In this document: positions 35,182 through 47,337 of the stretch, in pieces
How positions within the stretch are numbered: position 1 is the stretch's first letter
How the letters are laid out: each line of letters begins with the position of its first letter
Origin: Hydrangea macrophylla
Lineage: Eukaryota; Streptophyta; Magnoliopsida; Cornales; Hydrangeaceae
Direction: 5' to 3'
Length of the DNA: 64,000 nucleotides
Assembly: GCA_033977485.1 (NCBI GenBank)
Contig: CM066987.1
Location: 85,654,588 to 85,718,587, forward strand
Made by a program: the position numbers and the translations under genes
Notes under the pieces: model-generated
What the model was told of the DNA's origin: nothing
What the model saw: the letters and a program-made list of their open reading frames with translations, nothing else
The model's database searches: none

Positions 35182-35289
35182 ATAGAACAAGTTACATATA
35201 GGAAACTATTGCCAATGTTGGTGGATAGATTACCTTTTGTTAATATCTTGAATATAGAGATCCATGATGATTAAAGGAAACCAATCCTG

Positions 35290-36334
35290 GATTATCTCTC
35301 AGGATTGATTGTAAAGCCCAGTCGAAGCGTAAAATTGAAATCTATCAATTACATCATATACAATGGAAAATTGTTCAAAAGAGGAAGTGATGGATTATTG
35401 CTGGAATGCTTAAGTGATCTCGAAGGAAAAGAGGCTATAGCTCAAATTCATGAAATCAATCTGGAGTTAAGATGAGGTGGTTACTTCGAAGGCATAACAT
35501 TTATTGGCCAACTATCTTAAAAGATTGTATTGAATTTGCCAAAAGATGTCAAGAATGCTAGAAACATGGTCCTTTGAAGCATTTACCCACTATTGATCTC
35601 CAATATGTGGTAAAACTCTGGCCTTTTAGAGGCTGGGCCACGGATGTGATAGGAAAAATTAGTCCTCCTTCTTCGAAAGGTCATGGATTCATTATTGTAG
35701 CCATGGATTATTTCACTAAATGGGTAGAAGCAGAACCCATGCAGACTATAACCCAGGCAGCAGTCATCAAATTTCTAGAAAATATAGTTTACAGATTTGG
35801 TATTCCTCAAACCATTGTATCTAACAATGCCTCCATATTCGAAGGGGATGTGGTTGCTTTTGCAAATAAATTGGGGATCACAATGTCAAAATCAACCCCA
35901 TATTATACTCAGTCTAATGGTGAGGCTGAAACAACCAATAAAGTCATTAAGGAAAATATGGCTAAAGTTAAAAAAAAAAATAACCCAAGGATATGGCATG
36001 AGATTTTGCCAGAAGTGATATGGGCATACAGAACTTCGAAGCGAACAAGTACAGGAGTATCCCCTTATGCTTTAACTTTTGGTCATGAGGCAGTCTTGCC
36101 AATTGAAATAAAAGTCAATTCTCTTCGAATTATGAAGCAGAATCAATTATTCTTGGATGATTATCAAACATCCATGGCCATTGAATTGGAAGACATTGAT
36201 GAAGAGAGAATCAGAGCTCTTAATAATATCTTAATACAAAAAAGAATAACAACAAAGGGATATTATAAGAAAGTGCAATCAAGGACCTTCGATGAAGGAG
36301 ATTTAGTTTGGAAAACAATATTGCCTATTGGATC
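35290..36334 (+). pseudogene. Tat integrase remnant, cut by nested insertion
   Basis: A degraded zinc-binding part (35400-35580) includes RCQEC followed by TAG where Gln is expected. The core is open from 35574: FRGWATDVIGKISPP (first Asp), YFTKWVEAEPM, IVSNNASIF and SNGEAETTNK (Glu). The second catalytic Asp, normally in SDNG, is Asn here, so strand transfer should be lost. The C-terminal GDLVWKTILPIG is cut at 36334 by copy 2. The remaining integrase C-terminus is not found after 43,766, so it was deleted with the LTR end. Confidence 0.85.
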
Positions 36335-36666
36335 TGATCGGGAGAGAACAAATCCTAATTATATGCCTTAATTCACATTTGTTAGCCGTTTTTATCCTGT
36401 TTTATTGTATTTTTACTTTGTTTTCTATTTTTTGTCAGGATTTGGGGAAAAGTAAGGATTCCAGGTTAAATGGGGTGAAAAAGCACCAAGAAAGAAGCTG
36501 AAAAAGCTACCTCGTGCGAGCGGTCTGCTCGCGCAAAACCCAAGAAATCGCTCGCGCATCCCGCTCGCGCGATATGTACGAAAAATATAAAATGCGTATC
36601 TCAGTGTACTGAAGACTCCTATGCAAACGAAACTGCCTAATTACGTCTGAAAAGCTGAATGCATCA
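36335..36666 (+). repeat. 5' LTR of copy 2 with internal deletion
   Basis: It starts TGATCGGGAGAG and ends GCATCA before the primer site, but is only 332 bp. Compared with 42565-43766, the sequence jumps from the AAAAGCTGAAT region to the LTR end. Both sides of the break carry a CA-ATTTT motif, suggesting microhomology. The TATA region is deleted. Two degraded GC-rich units remain at about 36512-36576. Confidence 0.85.
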
Positions 36667-36690
36667 ATTTTTGGCACCGTTGCCGGGGGA
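36667..36690 (+). other. Primer binding site of copy 2
   Basis: ATTTTTGGCACCGTTGCCGGGG directly follows the truncated LTR. It is the Athila-type site with one C to A change relative to copies 1 and 3. Confidence 0.75.
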
Positions 36691-36952
36691 TTACAAATTA
36701 CTACCTTTAGTTTTAGAATCTTAGTTTAGTTAATTCGTAAATACTAGAATAGGTTTTATATATTTGTTTTTTCTTTCTTATTTTTTCGTTTTTGTTTTCA
36801 GTTACTAACTTTTCTTTTTGTTCTGTAGTTTCTCAAAGTAATCAAATTCTAGTGTTTTGAGTGGAGCAGATGTGCACGTCAAAGGAGCTTACAAGAAAAT
36901 AAAAAATAATAAATAAACTAAATCACTTCCTTTGAATTCGCTTCCAACCACT

Positions 36953-37093
36953 GTAAGTTAGGGCGCTGAGACGCACTATTTGCATTAGTTTAGGAGTGAT
37001 TGTTCACGTGCATTAGCTAGGAAACCCGGGGCGCTGGGCTTGATGCGGTCATTGTATTACATGATAATATTCATGCATCATAGTAGTTGTGTG
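36953..37093 (+). other. Conserved leader block, copy 2
   Basis: It matches 54908-55046 and the reverse of 22562-22700, including GCGCTG-GACGCACTATTTGC and GCTAGGAAACCCG. Confidence 0.6.
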
Positions 37094-37174
37094 CCTGTTG
37101 CCTTATTTGCGTGATTTCGTCTTATATTTGTGAGTAAGTTTTTGTCTTAGTGTCGATTATTTTCTTTTTAGTTT

Positions 37175-39864
37175 ATGTTTGGTACACGTTCTAGTAAACC
37201 TGAATTACAAACTTTTGATCCTGAACTTGAACGTACCTTAAGAATTAATAGATCCTCAACCCAAGCTTCTAGAGCTCGGTTGCTAGACGACGAATCGACT
37301 CCAGAACCATCGTCTCTATTTCAGGCCAAAATTCAAAGTACCCTTAAAGGGTTAAGGAAAACTTGAATTTTTAAAATAAAACCTATTCCAATGGCTGACG
37401 TTGGAAATAACGAAAATAACGGAAATAATGTAAATAATCCTAATATACCTCCGCCGCCTCCGCTTAGGGATTACTTTATTCCTACAACTTACACGCCTCA
37501 AGCAGGTATCGAATTACCAGAGGCGACAGCATCTCACTTTGAGATAAAGTCGTCTACCATCTCGCTACTTCCTTCTTTACATAGCCGCATAAATAAAGAT
37601 CCATATCAACACTTAGGAGATTTTCAAGATATTTGCTCTACTTTAAAAATTCAAAATTTTACTAATGATGAGTTAAAACTGCGTCTCTTCCCACTCTCTT
37701 TAAGAGATAAAGTGAAATATTGGCTTCAATCACTTGAGCCAAACACAATTAAAACATGGGAAGCCTTACACAACGCATTTTTACAAATGTTTTTTCCAAT
37801 CACGAGGACTAATCATATAAGAAAATTGATAACAAATTTTGTGATGCAAGATGGGGAAACACTTTATTACACATGAGAGAAATTTAAAGAATTATTACGC
37901 TCTTGTCCACATCATCAGGTCCCTAAGTGATAGTTGGTCCAGGTTTTCTACAAGGGACTTATTCCCTCTGTTCGTAATACCGTTGACGTCATTTGTGCGG
38001 GTACATTCCTACACAAAAGTGCCGACGAGGACTGGAAATTTTTTTAAACATTAAGCAAGAACTCGATGCATCAGGCTGCGTCGGTACGTTCTGAGGGATA
38101 TCTTTCGCAACTTAAACGTGAGGTAAAGTTCGAGTCAAGTCATTCAATTGAATTTCAGGAACTATCTAAAAAAATTGACCGACTTTTGACAATAAACCAA
38201 ACGTCCGCCCTACCCGCTCATGAAAGTTGTGCATTATGTTCCGATCCTTCACATTCTATACTTGCATGCCCATCTGCGTCTCAATTTCAGGAATTCGTGG
38301 AGCAACACATTAATTCTATTCAACAATTCCCACGAAACAATTTTAATCCTTTGACTAATAATCTGGACATGTCATGGAGAAATAATCCTAATTACTCGTG
38401 GAAAAATAATAATAATCATAATAATAATGAGGCGACTAATTTTCCTAATACTTATCGACCCCAATTTCAACAAACTCAATACCAACACCCTCCTCCTAAT
38501 CCTAACCCTCCAAGGGTTAACGCTTTTGAGGAGATAGTGTTGGCATCCCTTAAGAATATCGAAACACAAGTATAAGCACAAGCACAGATAGTGCACTCTC
38601 ACACACAATCCATTGCGAAGCTTGAATCCTAAATGGGACAAATAGCTAATGCTATGAGTAGTAGAAACGAGGGTAAGTTGCCTAGTCAAACTATTCAAAA
38701 TCCTAAGGGACAATGTGGGAATGGGGGTACGAATGAACAAGTAAACGCCGTCTCGACTAGGATGACTATTCGAGAAGAGGAAGTTGTTGACGTGCCAAAT
38801 GAGAATGAGAAGGAAGGGAACGTTAACTCTAATAAAAAAAGGGTGGGAAAACGAGTAGAAATAGGAAAGAAAATGTAACAACCCCGACGACGTATATTCC
38901 AAAACTACCTTTCCCACCAAATGTCGAGGGATCGTCAAATTTTTCAAAGAAAACGTTGAAAGTTGAGGATATACTCGAGGTGTTTAAGCAAGTTAAAATC
39001 AATATTCCATTCCTCGATGCGGTAAAACAAATTCCCGCTTACGCTAAATGCCTAAAAGACCTTTGCACGCAAAAGTGCAAGTTGCGCAGTCATACTCCTA
39101 AAAGGGCCTTTCTCAAAGAAAAAGTGAGCTCAATTTTTCAACACGCTACTCTGAAATATAAAGATCTAGGTACGCCTACGATTTCATGTGTTATAGGTGA
39201 TACTATCATTCATCGGGCTCTTCTTGACTTAGGAGCTAGTATTAACCTCTTACCTTATCACGTCTATAAACAATTAGGACTAGGTGAACTTAAATCTACG
39301 GCCGCTACAATACAATTAGCGGATCATTCTATTAAAATCCCTAGAGGAATCGTCGAGGACGTCTTAGTAAAAGCTGATAAATGTTATTATCATGTTGATT
39401 TTATTGTTCTTGACACTGAACCCGCACTAGATGCTAGGAAGCACACTCCTGTCATTCTAGATCGTCCGTTTTTAGCGACCGCTAATGCGCGTATTAACTG
39501 TCAAATGGGGGTGATGAAGGTGTCGATTGGGAATATGAACTTAAAATTGAACGTTTTTAATGCTATTGATCAACCTCCCAAAGATGACGATTATCCATGT
39601 GAGGCGGAGAGTGAGGTAAGACAAACTATTGAACCCAATTACCTAATACCTGTGAGTAATGAAAATAATATGATGAGTAGTGAGCGGATGAATTTGAATA
39701 ATCAGGACCCCAAAGATGAATTTACTCGAAAGGTATGAAATCGTTTTGAACATAATCAGGATGAACCGTCAATTGGATTATTTCATAGCGATGTTATTTC
39801 TGCTTATCACCGGCCTCTTCCTAATATCCTAAGGGGTACAAAGTCTGATTTTCAACCTCCATAA
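37175..39864 (+). pseudogene. Athila-like gag-protease gene, copy 2, broken
   Basis: The ATG at 37175 matches the start of the intact ORF at 55127. Stops at 37364 and 37874 (TGG to TGA in the YTWEKF region), frameshifts near 37950 and 38060, a stop at 38574 and a frameshift near 38875 divide it. Recognisable parts are the gag core (37500-37900), the knuckle CALCSDPSHSILAC near 38230, and the protease (38956-39738) with LLDLGASINLLP. The original TAA stop is at 39862-39864, followed by the conserved hairpins. Confidence 0.85.
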
Positions 39865-39866
39865 AT

Positions 39867-39892
39867 CTTTAGCTAGAACGGTCTAGCTAAAG
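39867..39892 (+). promoter_or_regulatory. Perfect hairpin after gag stop, copy 2
   Basis: Two bases after TAA, arms CTTTAGCTAGA and TCTAGCTAAAG pair perfectly over 11 bp around the loop ACGG. A second hairpin (TTGGG/CCCAA) follows at 39912-39927. Confidence 0.75.
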
Positions 39893-39927
39893 ACGTAAGA
39901 GATAGCGCTTTTTGGGAGGCAACCCAA

Positions 39928-42564
39928 GCTTTAGTTCGTCTGTTTCTATTGTTTTTTGTCATTTTTGGGTCTTTTTGAGTCAGTTTTGGTCATTCTAAAC
40001 AGATTTGGGGTCAGAGTAAACTTATTTTCAGCTTATATACAAAAAATAAAGAAAAAGAGGAAAAATAGAAACTCGCGCAGCGGCTCGCTCGCGCGAGCTT
40101 GTCCCTTAGTGAAATTTTTTAAAACCTTATGTGATATTTAGCCTCAGTATCACCTCGCACCAGAATTCGCGCGCGCGAGGAGGTTGCTCAAGCAGCCCGC
40201 TCGCGCGATCTGGGGACTTAGAAATCTTTCTTTTATAAAATGTAAAATAAGCTTCTGCTTAAACTCGCGAAGGAATTCGCGCGAGCGAGGGTCGCTCGCG
40301 TGGTCCGCTCGCGCGAGGTGGGGATTTCTCAATTTTTCTCTTTGTTCTTTGACCTTCTGTTTCTCCAACCTATCTAGTTGTTTTTCATTTCTGTTTGTTC
40401 TTTTCAGTTCTTTTCGTTTAAGTTTATCTTTGTTTCAATAGTTCTAGTTTTGTCTTTCTTTAATTCCCGTACGTTCTTTTAATTCTAGTTTAGTTTCTAT
40501 TGTTTACAAAAAAATAAATAAATAAATAACAAAATAAAAAGAAAAAATATATGTATTACATATTAGCTTTTATTATTTATTTGTTTGTTTAATTTTCTTT
40601 TGTTAAGTATTAACAGGTGAAATAGTGCTCCATTTGGAGTAATTGAACTTTGATTCCATATTATTATACGTTCACCTGTTTGTGAGTGCCGAGATTGAGG
40701 TATTATCGTTCCTTTCTTACCTACTCTCCTTTCTTTCATTTTATTGTTTCATTGGGGACAATGAAAGGTTTAGGTTTGGGGGTATGCACACACATGCACA
40801 TTATTACACTAAATTTTCAAAAATTTCGATACTTGTGCTTAAATAAACAATGTTACCGATGTTTTTGTAATCTCGAATTCGATACTTCTTAGTATGTAAC
40901 GTGATTTGTTATAGAATGGTAAACAAGAGAAGATGTAATTAAACATTTGCTGAATTCATGATGCGATGTTTAAGATATGTATTGTTCGAATCGTAGTTTT
41001 ATATCATAGATTTGCACACAAACCTATGCACTACACGTAGTCGCTTGAATACATGTTTGATGTGAACTATAATATGATTCAGATTTCTAGATAACACATG
41101 TTGGAGACTAAATCCGGTGAGCGTTTGAGCCTATCTTTTCTTTTTAAAGAGTTGTAAGTACATTTTGTGTTTGTCGAATTTCATTAAAATAGCGCATTAA
41201 CTCGTTGTTTAGTCTCATTATTATTGTCTTGGTTGATAGTCAAGTTCAAATATTTGCTACCATGCTAAATAATCTTCCGTCGTAAATGTTGAAGAACCAT
41301 ATAACCATAGGACATGATTTTAGGCTTTATTTGTTTGCTACTCACCGATAAATGATAAATTTCCTTAGTTCACCCTTTGAGCCATTAAAATGCCATTTTT
41401 TCTTTAATTACCATTATCCTATTTTTGCTCCAATTTGGCTAACTTGGAGTTCACCCCTGAAAGATTGATCAACTTTTAGTGGTGTTAAGGCGATGTGTGA
41501 TTGAGAAGAAGAAGAAAATAAGATGATGTTTGGGGTGGTTGCCTTGTTATTTATTGAATATTCGTTTTAAAAGCAACGAGGAGGAAAAGAATAGAGAAAA
41601 AGAAAAGAAAACAAAAGAAAAAAAAAAAGAATAAGGTTGAAAAAAAAAAAGAAAAAGAAACAGAAGGAGAAAAAATTGAAAGGAATGAAAAGGAGGAGAA
41701 TGAAAAGATGAAAGTTGGTAGAAGAGACGAATGAAATAAATCGAACATGCCTTACAATGCCATTGTAAAACTACCTAATTAATCCTTTCTATCCTTTTTC
41801 ATTGGCCGAGCCACATTACAACCTTTGAAAAGTCCTATTTGATCCTAGGAAACATGGTTTTGATATGTAAGCGATGAGAGGGGGATGAAAACATGATTAT
41901 GATTAATTTTTCTTGACTGTTGGCATCCTATCCATGAGACTGCTGTTCTTTTGTGTCATGCGTCTTTTTTGAGTCATATGTGAGCATTTCTCGTTTTGAA
42001 AACATACTTCCTTTGCTCCTATATATTGGATAAATTACACATGTTCTGAGCATTTCATTTGAGAGTGTAATTCATTGTTAGATTCGTAGTCGAAGCATAG
42101 TTTGATGGTTATCCGAGTTATATTCCAAGTTCATGACATGCGTGTGTTCATTTGACTACCATATCACACACGTGCAATTTCATGAGAAATTCTATTGATT
42201 TATACGATGCATGTGCTTGGGATTGCTTTTCATGATGTAGGTACACGTTTGGTTACGTTTCTTCTTGTTCGTTATTTTATTTCAAATCATTGTTTTATAA
42301 TAAGGAGTATCGAATATTATGTTTTTCATTTTTAATAAAACTTTTTAAATATATAATGAAATAAAGATGGTTGTGGGAGACTTATTGACGAGAACCCTCA
42401 CGAGACTTCACTCGTCCAACTAGGGACACCTAGGGGTTTAAAAGGCTTGTTGCATAAGCTAAATGCAATCGTGATCCATGCAAAAATGGAGTAGTAATTT
42501 TATTAGTAGTTTTATTTTTCTATTCTTTTTGCTCGAGGACTAGCAAAATGTAGGTTTGGGGGTG
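39928..42564 (+). other. Non-coding 3' third of copy 2
   Basis: It holds a GC-rich palindrome cluster (40070-40320), the TTTCATT/AATGAAA hairpin with a GGTTTGGGGG motif (40743-40782), a purine-rich tract (41499-41735) and the polypurine tract AGGTTTGGGGGTG ending at 42564. No gene is supported. Confidence 0.75.
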
Positions 42565-43766
42565 TGATCGGGAGAGAACAAATCCTAATTATACGCCTTA
42601 ATTCCCATTTGTTAGCCATTTTTATCCTGTTTTATTGTATTTTTACTTTGTTTTCTATTTCTGTCAGGATTTGGAGAAAAGTAAGGATTCCAGGTTAAAT
42701 GGGGTGAAAAAACACCAAGAAAGAAGCTGAAAAAGCTACCTCGCGTGAGCGGTCCGCTCGCGCGAAACCCAAGAAATCACTCGCGCGGCCCGCTTGCACG
42801 GCCTCCCAGAATCGCGCCCGCTCGGCCCGCTCGTACGATCCGTACAAAAAATATAATATGCGTATTTCAGTGCACTGAAGACTCCTACGCGAACGAAACT
42901 GCCTAATTACGTCTAGAAAGCTAAATACAGCAATTTTAGTGCGAATTGGGTTAGGAAAGCTTCCAAAACTTGCTCTAAATCTATAAATACTTAATTATAA
43001 TTCAATTCTTAGTTGGCAATTATTATACACACAATATATAACTATACTTCCACCCATTGAAGAGAGGAGAGCAAGGAGAAGAAGAAGAAGACCAAGGATT
43101 CCCATGGCCTCCTCCATCAACCTCTTGCCGTTCATCAATTCTATGGCCAACTAAACTCAAGATCTAGGGTTTCAATGAAACCCTAGCCAAGTAATAGGGT
43201 GTATTTTATGTTTTTATTTTAGTTTTATTATGTATGGATGACAGTTACATGTTCCGAGGATTTTTATAAATAAATCGTGCTTTTATTGATTAAATTGTTA
43301 CTTTCACAGTTTATTCTTGGCTTAGATCTATTTTGATGGTAGTGTGCCCAATGATCTATGCTTGCTGTGCTTGTTTAGATTATTTACATGCAATGGTGCT
43401 TAAATTGAATTATGCTATCAAGTATCCGAATAGTCCATGCCTAGATTAGACGGATTATACCCCAACCCTATTTTAGTGTGGGATAATTCGTGCTAACCGA
43501 AGATGGATTATGTTGGTGCTTGAACCATAGTTATTTTCTTGACGGAGGAATTGGACTTGTAGCCACAATTCCCCATTATCATCCAACTTAATAAGCTAAA
43601 GTAATTCATAAATACCCTTATTATGAAGCTAGTGGTGGATTTGCAATCCTAGGTTCCTTAAACTTATTATAAAAATAATATTTAATTGCTTTCATAATTT
43701 AGATTTACTTTTATTGTTATTAGTTTAATTCAAATTAAATCCAAAATTCATTTTTCTTAATTAACT
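42565..43766 (+). repeat. 3' LTR of copy 2, end truncated
   Basis: It begins TGATCGGGAGAG after GGTTTGGGGGTG. Three GC-rich units start at 42741, 42777 and 42812. Homology to the full LTR ends at TTAATTAACT, about 130 bp before the expected end. Confidence 0.85.
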
Positions 43767-44574
43767 TCAGCACCTTCTTGCTTGGTCTTCAGGAGTCAGA
43801 TTGGGAGGGAGAGGTAGTTGAAATTCCTCAGAACTTGAGACACCTGGGACAACCTGAGGACCAAATGAAGCTGATGCTGGAACAACTTTAGAATCAGAAC
43901 TTACACTAGTCTTCGAAGGACCAGCTTCAGTCTCAGGAACATATTCAGTCTCGTCACAAAAAATAAACGTTTATTTGAAATCTATCTATGAAGAAAGATC
44001 AAATATCAGAGAAGTTTGAAGGCCTTACCATTGGTTGATATTCAAGTAATGAGGGTTGAGTACCCAGTGGAGGAGACTTCTGAACTTCTGGAATATCAGG
44101 GCTCTAAGATGATGTTTCTGGAATTGTTGGTGTCAACTCAAGTTCGGGTTCCACCTTCGAAAGAGGGATTGCTGAAATAGGGACCTCTTTGATGATCTCT
44201 AAACTAACAGGTGGTTCAACTGTTGTCTTGGCCTTTTTCTTTTGAATCAATGATGAGATTATACTAGTGTCTGCCTCTTCTTCAAATTCAACAGTCTCAG
44301 ATGTAAGAGGAGAACTTTCAGCTGGGAGGATTAATTTTCTTTTTGGTTTCGGTGGTGGTGGAGCAGGAATTGAAATCTCTGAAGTCTTTGAAGAAATTGG
44401 AATGCTTGATTTAGTTTTCGAAGCTCTGGTTGTTGGTGAAGAGCCTTCACCAATTGACTTCCCTGTGTTACAAAATTTGAAACAACAATAAGTCAAGGTT
44501 CTTTTCATCACTTAAAAAGAAAAAAGATTGAATTGGCAATTTATTACCTTTTCACTTCGAATCAATGTGCCTCA
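43767..44574 (-). pseudogene. C-terminal part of antisense PMD protein, degraded
   Basis: On the minus strand this region encodes a Ser/Pro/Glu-rich tail (44511-44104: PAPPPPKPKRKLILPAES, VEFEEEADTSI), probably the tail of the plant mobile domain protein encoded upstream on the minus strand. Frames are broken between 44,775 and 44,511, and the end is cut by copy 2. Confidence 0.6.
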
Positions 44575-46060
44575 GGAGTTGGCACTTGTCCATCTGCACT
44601 GACATCAAGTTTTCCCACCAACTTGAGAAGGCAGGTATGCAATTTGTATAAGTTGGCAGGGAGGTGAATTCTAAATTGCTAACTTTATTTTAATAAACTG
44701 CCAAGGCAGCAGTTATCACTACTTCTGGTATCATCGAAGTTGTCTTGTAGGCCATAAATATATTAGCCTGGCTCCTAATTGGGAAAAGGGATTGATTGGG
44801 TAAGCCCAAATTGTCTCAAAAATTGGTTAGGGAGATAGAGCTCACCATAAGATTTGATACTAAGAGTATTCCCAAAGAATAAGTCTCTACTGATCAAAAA
44901 ACTCCCCCATGTAGCTTTTAGTTCAACTGCACTTGATGCTCTGTCCAATATTTGACACAGCCAGTTGGGAGAAAGAGGTGTTCTATCTTCAGAATTGTAG
45001 AGGACAAAGAATGGCTGGAACAAATTATTTGGCCTCATTGCAGGAATATTGAAAAAGAAAGAAAGAGACTCTTTGAAAGTTTTTCCAACCTTTGGCAGTA
45101 AGACAAAAAAAACCTCGTGAGGGACAATGTGTGATAAAGGTCCTAAATTGTGAACTTCTGGAAAATAGGCATATAGCCATAACTGCAAAATCCAGAAAGG
45201 ACCACCTTGAGTAAGAAGAAAAGAGTCGAAGCATAAATCAGAAAAGGATCTGTAGAGAGATCCTAGAACAAAGGGAGCTAAAGCTAATCTTCGACCAGCA
45301 GTTAGAGCTCTGGTAATATTGGAGAATTCGAGGACAACCCTCTGAGAAGAAGTGCTGAACAAATGCTTCGAGAGCCAGTAAAAGAGGAAGCAATAATACT
45401 CCTTATTTGTTACACCCCCTGATGACTTTCTATAAGTACTTAGGAAATTAGTGTATCCTGATGACTTGGAATCAGTGTTTATGGGAGGACTATCAGATTC
45501 GACCATATAAGGATGAGCTTCCTCTCTATGAGATAAAAACCGTAATAAGTGATAGATATCCAAGACGGTTGGACCTATTGGGCCAAATTGAAACTGAAAG
45601 TGGTTGAAAATAGGGTTCCAAAAACACAAGGCTCCAGCCAACAGGTTAGGACTGGCTTCGATAGCATATTTGGAAAGATCAACGGCATGATAAATCCTAG
45701 TGGCAATCAGAGCCTCTCTCTTGTTCGCCAAAATTCTATCTACCCACTCTGGCCATTCTTTCGCAGGCTTGGGCCAATGTCTAAACCTTAATTCTATTCT
45801 AGGAAGAGGAATTTCCTTCTAATAAGCCAAGTGTTGCTGTCCTAACCTAGGATAGTAGACATGGAGTTTGAGGTTAGGAGTGGTTAGACAGGGACCTACG
45901 GCTATGGAAGATTCTTGGTTAGGGAAAGTAACAGGAACAAGAATCTCATTGATTAGCGAAGTCTCTTGCCCTTTCGAATATTGTTCTTGTTCATCTCGAA
46001 TGACTTCTTCAAGTCATCATAGATTTTTTGAAGTTGAGTGTTATCACCAGACATTGCCAT
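44575..46060 (-). pseudogene. Antisense plant mobile domain (PMD) ORF of Tat
   Basis: The minus-strand ATG at 46060 opens a frame that, after one frameshift near 46005 and a TAG near 45821 (Gln expected), runs to 44775. It contains LANKREALIATRIY, LLAGALCFWNPIFNHFQFQFGP, IGPTVLDIYHLLRF, LALAPFVLGSLYR and GPFWILQLWLYAYFP, the pattern of the plant mobile domain (PF10536-like). PMD ORFs in antisense orientation are known in some Tat-lineage elements; their job is unknown. A TATA box at 46194-46187 on the same strand, 127 bp upstream of the ATG, suggests its own promoter. Further homology (TSLPTYTNCIPAFSSWWE) continues in another frame to about 44,575. Confidence 0.8.
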
Positions 46061-46186
46061 TTTTTGGATACAAGATGATCATATTAAAATGAAAGTGATT
46101 GCAATGAAGACAGAGCGCAAAGGAGATAGATAGAGAAATTGAAGAGTTTGCAGAAGTTAGAAGGGTTTTTCTTCTTTTGTCTTGAC

Positions 46187-46194
46187 TATTTATA
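46187..46194 (-). promoter_or_regulatory. TATA box for antisense PMD ORF
   Basis: The minus strand reads GGCTATAAATAGTCAAG, followed by a pyrimidine-rich leader and the PMD ATG 127 bases downstream. Placement is ideal for a plant promoter inside the element, facing against the sense genes. Confidence 0.62.
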
Positions 46195-46383
46195 GCCTTT
46201 GGTGACGTTTGGGAAGAGGCGCATTTATTTAAGAAAGTAGCCGTTATAGTTGGTTACTTATTTAGCCGTTATACCAAGTGAAAAGACATACTGGTTGGTA
46301 ATGAACCATTTCAATTTGGTTAAGACAAAAATGAATTTTTCATAATTCATTGAATTAAGAAAAGAGTACAAACACAATTACAG

Positions 46384-47166
46384 TCATAATTGATAAAAGT
46401 GGGGAAAACCATAAGTCACAAGATTATGGAACATAGCCCAATAATAAGCAAAATACTCTTCTTCTAATACTATCTCGAGGCATAGGTTCCTGGTTTGCAA
46501 TGCTAATTTATCTTCACTTCGAAGGGTGAGATAAGCCTCCTTGAGTTGTTCTTCATATTGGTTTAACCGAGAGTTGATCTTGGATAAGGCTTTGGAAAGA
46601 CCCCGAAGTTCCTTGGCTAATGGAGTTTTACCTTGAAGAGATAGGCCAACAGCTTTGGCTTCATCTTTGAGATATGCAATTCGACCTTCGAGGTCAGGCT
46701 TAGAGTAATGGGAAACATTGCTTTCTTCATCAGAGCTTCCACAGCCATAGATGTATTTTTCTTTGAATTCTGAAACTTCATCAAGAAGTGCATTGGGGAC
46801 TTCCTTAAAACTTTCATAAGGATCCATTAGGTAATTCAAATGATGGACACTTTCTTGGTGATGAGAATACCATCTTACATGAGAGGATAAGGTTCGAAGA
46901 GTGAAATCCATTTGGGTTCGAACAAGTGTTGAAATATTCCATTCGTGGCATAAGATGTGACAACTCCATTCAAAGTTAATTCGAGCCCTTACGTCTTGCA
47001 AAATAGAGAATGGGAGATGTGAGAAAGCTACTAGAAGCCTTTGTACTTGGATAATTAAGCATGGGGAAGGTGACAGAATGGGTGGAGTATGTTCGAATAT
47101 AGGACCATTCCTACACAATTGGTCTAATTTCATGAAAGGATCACTAAGGTCCTCAGTTGGGTCCAT
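46384..47166 (-). CDS. Antisense ORF b, coiled-coil protein of Tat element
   Basis: A minus-strand ORF with likely start MDPTEDLSDPFMK at 47166 ends at 46384, about 260 codons. The first half is rich in His, Trp and Leu (FEWSCHILCHEWN, HVRWYSHHQESVHH). The second half has heptad-like Leu and Lys/Glu spacing (LEGRIAYLKDEAK, LRGLSKALSKINSRLNQYEE) that predicts a coiled coil. I do not recognise the family. It lies between ORF a and the PMD ORF on the same strand and may have been joined to one of them by splicing. It is the best preserved of the antisense frames. Confidence 0.55.
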   Translation of the reverse strand: MDPTEDLSDPFMKLDQLCRNGPIFEHTPPILSPSPCLIIQVQRLLVAFSHLPFSILQDVRARINFEWSCHILCHEWNISTLVRTQMDFTLRTLSSHVRWYSHHQESVHHLNYLMDPYESFKEVPNALLDEVSEFKEKYIYGCGSSDEESNVSHYSKPDLEGRIAYLKDEAKAVGLSLQGKTPLAKELRGLSKALSKINSRLNQYEEQLKEAYLTLRSEDKLALQTRNLCLEIVLEEEYFAYYWAMFHNLVTYGFPHFYQL

Positions 47167-47337
47167 CACTTGAACTTTGGTATCTGGAAAACCTAGTACA
47201 AAATAATAAAAAAGAAGCACTCTTTCTTTGTAATCTTTCTCGAAAAGTTTGCATCTGGAAAGAAAAGCTGAGGAGTAGTGCTCATTAGATTAATTTTCAT
47301 GAGATGCCCTTACATATGTATAGATGGGAGGTCTGCC

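Larger units (their letters stand above)
36335..43766 (+). mobile_element. Athila-like gag-protease-only element, copy 2
   Basis: Same structure as copies 1 and 3, in plus orientation, inside the Tat integrase. The 5' LTR (36335-36666) has lost about 1.05 kb between the palindrome cluster and its end. The 3' LTR (42565-43766) has lost about its last 130 bp together with flanking Tat sequence, so no target duplication can be seen. The gag-protease frame is interrupted. This is older and more damaged than copy 3. Confidence 0.88.
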
